Shown here one piece after another: positions 10,392-20,665 of a DNA stretch of 64,000 nt (position 1 is its first letter; every line of letters starts with the position of its first letter). A program made the position numbers and the translations under genes. The stretch lies in the NCBI GenBank assembly GCA_022457155.1, contig JAJGOT010000256.1:653501-717500 (forward strand), read 5' to 3'. The stretch comes from Cladopsammia gracilis. Its lineage: Eukaryota > Cnidaria > Anthozoa > Scleractinia > Dendrophylliidae. The notes below the pieces were generated by a model. That model saw nothing but the letters and a program-made list of their open reading frames with translations, did not search any database and was not told where the DNA came from.

Positions 10392-13300
10392 TTACTCTTT
10401 GTCGTTCTCCTGTGGCAGCGTGCAGGTTTTCATGTAACCTTGATTATCTTGATTCCTGTGTAAGAGTCTAATTGACAGTGGATGAATTTTAATCAGTCCA
10501 GGAGATGAGCGCAGCCTTTTTCTTGAATCATTTCCCGGCCTAGCCTGTGAGTATAGCTGCTGCCTCTTTTCGTTTCCTGCCGCTGGAGAAACATCCCATC
10601 TTTTTACTTGGCCGTTAGGAGTTTCTTTGAATTTGTTCGATCCAAAGGGATGTTTACAAAACTGCCTGAAAGCTGAGCGAAATCTCCTGGTTCGCAGGAA
10701 ATAGATGACTGGGTTGACAGCACTTGAGATGTAAAGACTGTAACAGGCGATAAACCCAAACCAGTGTTCAGCTAGGCTCTCTTTTTGAAGTCCCAGCACT
10801 GCAAATACGATAGCAGGAACATAACAGGCGATGTATGCAGTTATAGTAATGGCGATGGTTGCTGTCGCTTTGATGTCGATTCTTAATCGAGCGTCGACTT
10901 GAAGAGGGGGCAAGTTCATCTCTGCTCTCTGTAAAAAAAGAAATACGAATCTCGGTCGCTCACTGATGAGCACTGATCGCCCGAACAACATTATAAAATT
11001 AAATTAATTTCTTTACTTCGGTAAAACAAACTTATCTCATGTCCAGAAATGCAGGCACAGAAGGGGCCACGCTACTCCATGACTGGCATCACAAAGTGTC
11101 CTCACCTATAAAAGTTCACCGGCAAAAACACACCAAATTCTGTCACATATGAAGTAATATGAAAACGACAAACAACTCTGTCAAATATAAAGTAATTGTT
11201 AAACAATACTTGCATGCATTTCTGGACATAAGTGGAGCAGAACAATAGAACAAAAAAATGCAGTAGTGAATACCAGTAAAGCGAAAAAAAGATGTATCAT
11301 ACCCGAATAGCAAATTCAAGATCAAATTGTTTTTAAAAATTTAGAAGAAGGCGAGCAGTTTATTTGAGCTGAGTGCTCCTAAATCAGTGCTCGAATTGCC
11401 TTATTTGTATCTTTAATGTCTTTTGTTGTTATATAGCTGGGGTTTTTCTCAATAGAACGCGCGCGTTGATTGGTTGATTCATCGTCACATGACATCTAAC
11501 AAACAAACTGTTTCCCGCCAATTGCGCTAAGCGGGCAACATTTGCGAAAGCGGGCAACAATTTTGACGTCAGAGGGTAACATTGCACTGTTGCCCGCTAG
11601 CGCACGTGATCAGACCGTGACAAAAGGTGGCATGATTATGATGGATCGAGTGCTCGGCGCGTTTTTCAAACTGTGTTTTTTTTGTGTTGCTATATAACAA
11701 ATCACTTAATGACTGGTCCCTCGGGAAACAGTGAATTTTGTTTCCCTCGAATCTCGATGTTTCCCTCGACTTCGTCTCGGGAAACATCGAGATTCTCGGG
11801 AAACAAAATTCACTGTTTCCCTCGGGACCAGTCATTAAGTGTTTAATATATAGGCCAACAAGTTTTTAATTTTTTTTCTTTACTTCTTCGCTTTTTTATA
11901 TACTTTTTTCAACCAAATTATTCCCCCACGTTTTTCTACAGTAAATAACTATTGGCTATAGCGATATCTTGAACTCCCAGTCAAATAGATTTTTTTTATT
12001 CTTTGATAGTGCTCAATAGTAAATTACTATTGGCAATAGCGATATTTTGAACTCTCAGTCAAATAGATTTTTTTACGTTTTGATAGTGCTCAATAGTAAA
12101 TTAATATTGGCCATAGCGATATCTTGAACTCCCAGTCAAATAGATTTTTTTAGCGATATTTTGAACTCCCAGTCAAATATATTTTTTTAGCGATATTTTG
12201 AACTCCCAGTCAAATATATTTTTTTAGCGATATTTTGAACTCCCAGTCAAATAGATTTTTTTTAGCGATATTTTGAACTCCCAGTCAAATAGATTTTTTT
12301 TAGCGATATTTTGAACTTCCAGTCAATGATAGATTTTTTAGCGATATTTTGAACTCCCAGTCAATGATAGATTTTTTAGCGATATTTTGAACTCCCAGTC
12401 AAAAAGATTTTTTAGCGATATTTTGAACTCCCAGTCAATGATAGATTTTTTAGCGATATTTTGAACTCCCAGTCAATGATAGATTTTTTAGCGATATTTT
12501 GAACTCCCAGTCAATGATAGATTTTTTAGCGATATTTTGAACTCCCAGTCAATGATAGATTTTTTAGCGATATTTTGAACTCCCAGTCAATGATAGATTT
12601 TTAGCGATATTTTGAACTCCCAGTCAAATAGATTTTTTAGCGATATTTTGAACTCCCAGTCAATGATAGATTTTTTAGCGATATTTTGAACTCCCAGTCA
12701 GTGATAGATTTTTTAGCGATATTTTGAACTCCCAGTCAAATAGATTTTTTAGCGATATTTTGAACTCCCAGTCAATGATAGATTTTTTAGCGATATTTTG
12801 AACTCCCAGTCAGTGATAGATTTTTTAGCGATATTTTGAACTCCCAGTCAAATAGATTTTTTAGCGATATTTTGAACTCCCAGTCAAATAGATTTTTTAG
12901 CGATATTTTGAACTCCCAGTCAAATAGATTTTTTAGCGATATTTTGAACTCCCAGTCAAATAGATTTTTTAGCGATATTTTGAACTCCCAGTCAATGATA
13001 GATTTTTTAGCGATATTTTGAGCTCCCAGTCAAATAGATGTTTTTACCTCTTGACAGTGCTCAAAAGTAAATAGCGATATATTGAACTAAACAAAAAATA
13101 ATAAACTAAACAAAAAAGATATCAAGTTTGTTTACCTTCGAGTGTTACGTTTAAGGAAGTTGTAAATGTATATTGCGCTAAAAAAGTGCCGAGCACAATC
13201 TGGAAAGGCCTAATCACAGTACCTTCTTTTTCTTCTCTTTTATTGACCGAATCGTAAGAACACCCAAAAGTCCAACAAGAACGATAAACGACACCACCAT

Positions 13301-13831
13301 CACTGCGGCAAAATGTTTTCCCTGCTTAAAGATCGCGACTCGGTATTCAGTAACATGGGCGTCACCGAGATTGACGTGGAGTAGCGGGATTGAAGACATG
13401 GCCACCACCAGAATGCTGGTTAACCAGGTAAAAAACACACAGACAAGTGATTTGGTGTTTGTCTTCCAGGTGAAGTATCTGAGATCAAACGAAATGGCCA
13501 GGTACATGTTGCCCATTACGACAAGCATCGAAGCTAGATTGAGAAATATAAAGACTCTGTTGAGGAAAGCAGTCGCGATTGCTGAAGTCTTTCCTCTGAA
13601 CCAACTGGCTTCTAAAACGGTATAGATGATGTAGATCGGTATGTTTATGGCCGAGTTGAGTAGGTCCACCAAAGCAAGATTTGCGATGAGGATGTTTGGA
13701 ACTGTCTGTAACGATTTGAAGCGAGCAATGATCGCGATAACAAATCCATTTCCCAGCACGGAAGACGAAGCCAGAATGGACGTCAATACGCTCATAGCAA
13801 CTTTGGCAAAAAGCGGTTTTGCTTGATACAT
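10392..13831 (-). CDS. Class A (rhodopsin-like) G protein-coupled receptor, two exons
   Basis: Exon 1 (13831-13223, 203 codons) starts with ATG, codes TM1 to TM5 and ends AAG before GT. Exon 2 (10928-10392) follows a TTTTTTTACAG acceptor, codes TM6, TM7 and the tail, and ends in TAA. Both junctions are phase 0, which gives 381 residues. Landmarks are GN in TM1, LANLALVDLL in TM2, FDLRY at the end of TM3 in place of DRY, CYVP in TM6 in place of CWxP, and NPVIYFLRTRRFRSAFR at the end of TM7. The loop before TM3 (SWFRGKT) lacks the usual TM3 cysteine, so the conserved disulfide seems absent. The intron falls in intracellular loop 3 and carries a minisatellite and a MITE. The tail is basic and serine-rich. 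It is a plasma-membrane receptor; I cannot name its ligand. Confidence 0.85.
11704..11840. mobile_element. Near-perfect 137-bp palindrome (MITE) in the GPCR intron
   Basis: The arms ACTTAATGACTGGTCCCTCG and its complement enclose repeated GGGAAACA/TGTTTCCC words, with the centre near CGACTTCGTCG. The flanks are AT-rich and partly symmetric, so the target duplication is not clear. Confidence 0.7.
11945..13075. repeat. Minisatellite with two unit lengths in the GPCR intron
   Basis: The core is TAGCGATATTTTGAACTCCC, followed by AGTCAAATAGATTTTTT or AGTCAATGATAGATTTTTT. From 11945 to about 12140, and again at the right edge, units are long (about 75 bp) and include TAGTGCTCAATAGTAAAT. In between, more than 20 short units of about 37-39 bp repeat. 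The short units look like an expansion of half of the long unit. Confidence 0.95.
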
Positions 13832-15334
13832 AATAGTTATCTGTGATAACGATTGACGAGAGAAAATTCAGTTCCTATGATTTGTAAATATGATTTAAGC
13901 TGGGGAAGTAGATGCAAGCGAAATTTTTCTCCTGTACTTCAAAATGGCGGTCACTTATGCGTGTCGTTTGAGAAAGCTATGGAATTGTGTGGGCTACGTA
14001 ATAGCTAGCAGATCAATTATTTGCATTTTTACTCTTTGAAATGCACTCCCGATCCTGGGTCGATCGCATGAGTTTTATTAATTGTTACTAATTTTACTAA
14101 TGTTTACTAATTTTTGAGTTTTACTAATTTTTAGGTCTGTGGATGAAAATGAAAACTCTTTACTCTTTACTTTACTTTTGAGTACTTTTCTTTGGTCATT
14201 GTTTGTCTCTCATTATTTATTTTACAAAGTGAAATTTGGATTTTGTTTGAATTCAATTTCATTTTTTCCGTTCTGTGGGTGTGTAGTGTTGGGAAACGGT
14301 TTGTATATCAGTGATATCACTAAAGTAGCATGTTGAGTTTGTTTAGACTGTACGTTCATATTAACTTACATGTAAGTGATGTTAGTGTAGTTTTAGTATA
14401 TCATCACAGTTTGAGTTTCAATCCACCCAAATTTGAAATGGTTTAAGTAGGAATTAATTTCCCCATTTTTCTGGTTAAAACGTAAATAGCTGTGATCTTT
14501 CTTGGCGTAAAAAGATAAACAAAAACTGATAGAGTCAAAGCATCAGTCATTACATTAGTGCGATTCAGAATTTTAATACTTGCATGTCAGATGAAACCAA
14601 AATGTTAGCGGGAGAACGCCATGGATCGTGCCGCTTGGCGCCGAGGGCTCGCGAAGCTGCTACACCACAGTCACCTACTTCGACAGAGATCGTATCAGTG
14701 ATCTTAGAGTCTGTCGTGAAGTAAAGAGGGCAAGAAGGAATCTTCAGAGCAACTACATAACATGGATGCTGGTCTTCTCTGCTTGGTGTGTCCAAATCTG
14801 TGCCTTATGAATTCAACTTTTGTCCCATGAAAGGTCCCACATAAAATGACTCGCTGAGAAACAATACGTCGGCCTCGACGGGTTAGCCATTAGTGTATAG
14901 ATGCTGAGGTGTAGTCTTTTGAACAAAAGCATTTTCGTGTGGTGCAGTTCATTTATTTTGTGCATGCAAGCAGTGATATATCAAACGCGAGGAAGAGTGT
15001 TTCATCAGGATATCCAAACATCGAGAAGTGGGTTGAAAAACGAAACGCAGCTGGGTTTTTTTAATCTAACCTTAACGAGTGTTTGAAATAGCTAACAGTA
15101 AACCCTTGTTATCTAAGCAAAATTCTAACATGGCTTCAAGGTGTTCTATCAAACGTTTATATTTGATCTTGTTTTCTCAGTATTCATGTAAGCTTCTTAT
15201 ATATGAATGAATAGAGAGAAAGAAGAGCTGAGAGTATATCGGAGTGATTTTTATATATTGAATGTGAGGCTTTTAAGCCTTTTTAGACTCTCATCAACTA
15301 AATTCAAAACCGATAAACAAACGTTTGTACAGTC
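13832..15334. other. Upstream region of the GPCR and intergenic sequence
   Basis: I see no exon with convincing signals. Positions 14590-14810 have balanced base composition and short open frames on both strands, but nothing recognisable. Positions 14040-14130 carry TTTACTAATTT repeats. Confidence 0.4.
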
Positions 15335-15337
15335 TAA

Positions 15338-16029
15338 GGCGACCTCTTCATATGAGCCCGGTTGACCGGGCTGGCCCGGTTTCCGAGATCTCGCCTGACC
15401 TTTAAATCCTTTGTAGAATTTTTGATGTGTTCATATGTGAGGGCGGGCTGGCTCGGTTGCCGAGATCTCGGTTTTTCCAACCGGGATCTCGGTAAGCGCT
15501 GCGGGCTGGAAAATTTTGCCATATGAACACTTCATCCCGGTTACCGGGACGAACTCTTCGCAACAGCGCATGCGTTACATGGTCGATGACGTAGCAGCGT
15601 GGTTGGTAAACATGGCGGAAAGTGAGGTATGTTCTTCTCTCTCGATTCCTAGGAAGTTCCGTTGGCAAACAGAGATGGTCAGCCAATTGATCGACTGTTT
15701 ACTTAACTACAAGTCTAAAATGGCGTACACTCCAGAAGCCTTGATTTCGACGCGGACAAGCAAATTCAAATACCAGGAATTGCGAGTGGAGATGGCGGAG
15801 CTTCATATCGACGAAGAGTTCATGTTCGGGTCTTTGGTTGCTTGCCATTTACCGGATGATTATGACACACTTTCAGAAGAAGAGAAAGCTAAAGCAAAAA
15901 ACTCGTCCCCAGGATCTTTGGCCTTTTCTCATCTCGGAAACCGGGCTGAATTTTCTCATATGAACCCAAGGCGAAATCCGTCCCGGTAAGCGGGCCAGCC
16001 CGGTCAACCGGGCTCATATGAAGAGGTCC
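15338..16029. mobile_element. Non-autonomous PIF/Harbinger element carrying a Myb-like exon
   Basis: The inverted ends contain GACCTCTTCATATGAGCCCG, then GTTGACCGGGCTGGCCCGG. TAA flanks the element at 15335-15337 and 16030-16032. The interior codes a Myb/SANT-like segment (15612-15989). No transposase is present, so it would depend on one supplied elsewhere. Confidence 0.8.
15612..15989 (+). pseudogene. Myb/SANT-like DNA-binding protein fragment of a Harbinger element
   Basis: The open frame starts at an ATG (ATGGCGGAAAGTGAG) and reads about 125 codons. After a short lead it has a Trp-based helix pattern (RWQTEMVSQLIDCLL), then YKSKMAY, then KYQELRVEMAEL, as in the Myb-like accessory proteins that work with Harbinger transposases to bind element ends. 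From about codon 85 the frame runs into the acidic part and then into the inverted end, where it stops. It is therefore truncated and probably not functional. Assignment is by motif only. Confidence 0.55.
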
Positions 16030-16032
16030 TAA

Positions 16033-16667
16033 GGGCCTGTTTATATGGTCTCGGGTACCCGAGACAACCCTCCCCCCGTTTACATGAGAATCGAGAACTC
16101 GTCTCGGAGGGTGAGACAACTCGGTTGGGCGAGTTGTCTCGCCTTGGCAGGTAGGGTAACCCTGGCAGGCGGGATAACTTTTTCTCGTATAAACACTTTG
16201 GCTCGCCTACCTGGGACAACTCATGGCGTTGTGCGTGTCACGTAAAGCCAAGTTTTTAGGTTTAAGAAAACAAATTCGCATTAAAAAATAAATAAAAGAA
16301 GTAAAATGTAAATCAGCAAAGCCCACAGTGATCAAATGAATGAAACAAAGTCAAAAGAACAGGTATACCATAGCTGTATTTGGAGTTTATAACTCTGCCT
16401 GTCACGCTGAGACCACTTTTTTTTTTTTTAAAAAAAAAAAAACGATTCGAACAAAATATGAATCAAAAACGGGAATTGTCAATAAACACAGTAAAGCAAA
16501 AATACAAAGGGGAACTTTAGATTTGAATATTTATGCAGCGTTGTGAATATTTAAGTAGGGTCAACTTTGACTCGGTCAGCAGGGACAACATTTTTCATAT
16601 AAACACTCGGCAAAGTTGTCTCGGGAGGAGGGTTGTCTCGGGTACCCGAGACCATATAAACAGGCCC
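16033..16667. mobile_element. PIF/Harbinger-type MITE abutting the previous one
   Basis: The ends GGGCCTGTTTATATGGTCTC / GAGACCATATAAACAGGCCC are perfect inverted repeats. TAA stands on the left (16030-16032, shared with the element before) and on the right (16668-16670). The subterminal part repeats CGGGTACCCGAGACAACCC. No coding content. Poly(T)/poly(A) runs sit at 16418-16442. Confidence 0.8.
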
Positions 16668-16670
16668 TAA

Positions 16671-17231
16671 ATGTACTGTGACGTTGAAATTTAATGATGT
16701 TGGAGTAAATTTTCGTGTTTTTTCTTTCGTTGGAGTTTATTTTCGCGAAAATTTCATGCCACACGAGCTGGGCAACCAACGTACTGTACATGTTGTTTAC
16801 CCACCACTTCTTTAGAGGCAACCAAACCAACGATGTGGTATGCATAAAAAATTAATTTTGAACCCTGCAGCGTGTTGTGTGTAAAGACAGCCAGGGCGGA
16901 TTCATATATCCGCCCTGGAGACAACCTTTCAACAGGACCCTGAAGAACAAGCAAAGCGTTAAAATATTTTTTAGAGCAAGAAGTGAGATGCAATTTTCAG
17001 ATCAACGATTTTATTTTTCTCGCGTCAGAATAGTAGTGTTGAGATTCAATAACCTTTCAACAAGGCCCAAGAACAAGCGATAAGCTGCTAAATTTCTAAG
17101 AATATAATGATATTAACAGAAATACAGCAAACAAGCGGCGATAAAGCCCACATAGAAACTTAACATAAAGACATGTGTTTTTTTTAGAGAATATAAACAA
17201 AGCGAATGAATGAAATGAATTGAATGAAATG
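16671..17231. other. Intergenic sequence, no gene recognised
   Basis: It contains a duplicated phrase, CAACCTTTCAACA.G.CCC with GAACAAGC, at 16920-16955 and 17050-17080, with nothing else clear. Confidence 0.4.
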
Positions 17232-17566
17232 CTGAAATATCGTGTTTTCATGATTATGACCAGAATCTTGCTTTATTATCTTGAAATAAGAAGAAAAAAT
17301 CGAAAAAAATCAGCAAAAGTTATGAAGGCAAAGAAATATGCAGCTAAAAATACATCAGTTATACGGCTGAAACGGTGAAAATTCCACAAGAATGGCGATT
17401 TTGATTTTTTGATTTTTTTTTTGTCACGAACTTAAATTCGATGTAAGGTTATCCACTTCCATCCTTGCAATCTTGCACTTCATCGCCAAACTACTGCTTC
17501 TGTTTTGCTTTATAGAATAACTTGTATTTTTGGTGGCATTTTGCGATATAACATGGAAATAAGCTT
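17232..17566 (-). repeat. Dispersed repeat family A, copy
   Basis: It runs from AATATCGTGTTTTCATGATT through GAATGGCGATTTTGATTTTT and CCACTTCCATCCTTGCAATC to GCGATATAACATGGAAATAA, inverted relative to the copy at 848-1187. Confidence 0.75.
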
Positions 17567-17898
17567 CAAAATGTTTTCCACGGCTTTTAATTAAAGTTTA
17601 ATGTGTTATTTGAAAGCTAAGAGATTTCTCAAAGTGAAATAATTTTCAGTTAAACTAAGGCTAAATATCGCGGAATAAAATAAAACTTTGTTCGGTTTTA
17701 GTTATATTCGCATCCCTGCAATTTTAAACGACTTTGAAAATACACACTGATCCAGGCTTTCATTTAACTTTTTTCGTCTATTTACATGGAAGAAGATTTG
17801 CTCATTGACCTGTTATACCACTGTATATTCTAAAATCTGGGAGTGTCAAAAGAAAATTATAAATTGTAAACTTGCAGTGATTGGAATCGAGTTTTGAT

Positions 17899-17899
17899 G

Positions 17900-17932
<33 letters not shown>

Positions 17933-18336
17933 CAAGTAATAAGTTTATTTTGCAACAAAACAATAAATAATAACAAAACCAAAGCAGAATTGTAACTGTT
18001 CATTGAAAGTTTCTTTAAAATACTTCGGAAAACTCGGTCTTCGGGGAAGTCTCTTAGTAGCACTTTTTTTTTTTTTTTTTTTTTTGATACATTTTATTGA
18101 ACAAGAACACAGGAGTACAAAAAATAGATAAAAAGGAAAAGAAGTAAATTGATACATTGATTAAAGGAAAAAATTACATGTTTCAACAAATATACGATAA
18201 CAGCTAATACAAGACAAGAAGATTTTTACTTACAACAGTGCATTGTTAACAGTATAAATGTTTAGCTTATTGGCATTTTACAAGTAGGAGCAAAGCAATA
18301 AAAAAGGTATGTAATATATATATATATATATATATG
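17899..18336. repeat. Low-complexity tracts: two poly(T) runs and a (TA)n
   Basis: T runs lie at about 17900-17929 and 18065-18085, and alternating TA at about 18314-18335. The T runs may mark poly(A) tails of minus-strand retrocopies. Confidence 0.8.
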
Positions 18337-18434
18337 TAATAAGTTTATATCTCTCATTGTGGCAGGGAGAAGGGTGTGTAGCGAAAAACAGAGGAAAAGG
18401 TTAAGTACACTATACACTTTAAGTTTGTGTGCTT

Positions 18435-18800
18435 TTAACTTAGATGTTGTGCTAAAGGAGCCCATTTCTTATTGTTATTGCTGGTAGCGTTCAGTTCTAT
18501 CCTGTATTGAGTGCTCAAGACGAACAAGAATCCTCTAATGCCCAGAAAAGTTTCTTTAATCTTGCAACACCATATAAAATATTTGGCCAAGAGGAAACAT
18601 AAGTTGAGCTGTACTGAATAGTGTCGAGAGTTATCTGGCCTCAGACCCAAGAGAATAGCCATGTTCTTTTGATAATCATTAGGGATAAGTGTTTTTGTTT
18701 TCAACCATAGAGTTTTGATGTGGAAAATATCGAAAAAGTAAACATCGAAGAGTATCAAAGGCTCCTTGCGAGCCAAGTCGTGAATATGAAACAATCATCG
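18435..18800 (-). mobile_element. Probable LINE C-terminal fragment
   Basis: The minus-strand frame reads ILLGLRPDN, then LNLCFLLAKYFIWCCK and further hydrophobic text. This resembles the region after the reverse transcriptase domain in L1-like elements (LLGK..IW.C..). The upstream frame has several stops. The assignment is from memory of the motif and is tentative. Confidence 0.4.
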
Positions 18801-19483
18801 GACCTTTTCCTACCCTACACAAGGTGGCTCCTCTTAAATTGTACATGTTATGACCCACTTCCCTTATGTTGTAGATCCACGTACCAATATCTTTCACCAA
18901 AGAAGGACCTCTAAAGCCTTAATGTGTAGCTGAGGGAGTCCTGGGTATTCTCTAGAGCGTATAGCAAACACGTGGCAGGTAAAATCCACTGTGATTTTTA
19001 TCAACAATGCTTTAAAGATGAATTACAACCCGTCTGTGCAATCTCAGCTCGGCAGTGTTTGTCAGCCTCACACGAAGGAATGTTTACTAGCGAAAATGAA
19101 AATTACAGGACAAAATTACCATTTCCTTCATTATTAATGTCAGATATCCTTGCCAAACAGTAATAACAAGTAAAAGAATCCCAACGTTTTCCCAAACCGA
19201 CGTTTCATCTCATCGAACATTCGTAAACACAAGGACCGTAATGGCGGACTTATTTTAGTCTCATTTACTCCATGTATGCTATACCGAAGTGTAACATATC
19301 AACAATTTAATATCAATTTAATATAAAGTTTACGATTAGCGAGTGACTTTTCTCCAGTAACCGCGATAAGTCGTATTCACGACTTAAAAATGGCTAGTCT
19401 TCATCGTAGTCGGCTGTTTGCTTGCTACTCGATCTTCCATTGCACAAAACTCTAGTCTGTTATCACACATTGTCATTCTTGTA

Positions 19484-19622
19484 GAATTTTCACTGTTTTA
19501 GCCGTAATTTTGTCTCTTTAGTTAATATTTCTTTGTTCTTATCACTTTTAGCGAATTTTTTCCTATTTGAAGACGATAAGGAAGCTTTGACAAGCTCCTG
19601 GCCATAATCGTGAAAAACTACA
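19484..19622 (+). repeat. Dispersed repeat family A, partial copy
   Basis: It matches the half of family A with TTTGTCTCTTTAGTTA.TATTTCTTTG and TCCTGGCCATAATCGTGAAA. Confidence 0.6.
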
Positions 19623-19635
19623 ATGACGCCAAAAC

Positions 19636-19830
19636 GACAGCGACAAACCAATGTAGAGTGCCGGATCTTTTGTAGATCTGAATCAGTGAAAATCTTGAAA
19701 TAGTATGGCTAAAAACGGCAAACGGGGAGGAGAAGAGATTGAGACAGGCGGTGAAATAAAAAACAAACAGGGAAAATATATTCAACTGTCAGTTTGCTGT
19801 TTTTTCTTAGCTAAAATCGTGAAAACCCGA
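19636..19830 (-). mobile_element. 3' tail of a Penelope-like element (fragment)
   Basis: It shares CGACAAACCAATG, GCCGGATCT..TGTAGA, AAAATCTTGAAATAGTA and AAAACGGCAAAC with 30770-30960, which is the 3' tail of the Penelope-like element found there. Confidence 0.55.
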
Positions 19831-20540
19831 TAAAATGCAAACGTTGACCGCCGATAAAAAAGCTCAGCCATGTGGAGGCAAAAACAGTCAGTGCTGGTAC
19901 TGTGATGATACAATATAGGACACTAGTAACGTCCTTGACAGAGCTGTGATAAATACTTGCTGAAGGGGTGTGTCTTGTTTAACAAATCACTAGGGAATGA
20001 AATCGGAAATGGTATCAAAAACAAATTGTGATCCACGTTTTTTTATGTTACCAAAAGCCATGCCGTGATCAATACCAGCGTCAAGGAAGGTTTGAAATTT
20101 TTTTTGGTGTAAGAATAATACAAACTAGGAGGAGGAATAGCGTCCTCAATGGGAATCCATACTAATTTGGGAGAATTGAAAAAGTAGAGCAGAAATTTTT
20201 TGGCAGGTCATGTTGAATAATTAACGAGAATGAAACGACTGACTGCTATTCGACCTATATTTGATTGGTATGAAATGACAAGCGAGCAGTTCCACTCTAA
20301 AAAAAGATACTATAGACTACTATATTATATTTCTACTCCGTATATAGGTTTTTTTCCCGATTTACAGCTATCATCAATCGTACAATTAGAATGAGAGAGA
20401 AAAGCCTAATCCAAGGAGGAGAATATGAGAGCAATGATTACGTAATGCAATGCTAAATAATTTAGCACTTTCCGCGCCTAAAGAAATGATTGGCTTATAT
20501 TAAACTATGAAGTGCCCATGAAAGAAAAACAACTTAAGCG
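19831..20540. other. Upstream region of the EGF-domain gene
   Basis: No gene was recognised. It ends in the putative promoter of the following gene. Confidence 0.4.
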
Positions 20541-20554
20541 TCCGATCTCATACA

Positions 20555-20566
20555 TGTATATTTTAT
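20555..20566 (+). promoter_or_regulatory. Possible TATA box of the EGF-domain gene
   Basis: TATATTTTATTA lies about 110 bp upstream of the ATG at 20666. That would place the transcript start near 20585-20590. Position and sequence only. Confidence 0.35.
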
Positions 20567-20665
20567 TAGCTGAACTCAATAAATGCTGCCGGTGTCTTAC
20601 AACGGAACCAGTTCAACAGAGAAGAACCGTAAGAGACGTTTCACACGCGCTAAGATATTTCAACG

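Noticed and set aside
12836..13021. Open frame in the GPCR intron minisatellite
   Set aside because: Pure repeat translation (NSQSNRFFSDIL units) with no gene context.
11945..13075. CRISPR-like array
   Set aside because: Units are contiguous with no unique spacers, and the host is a eukaryote.
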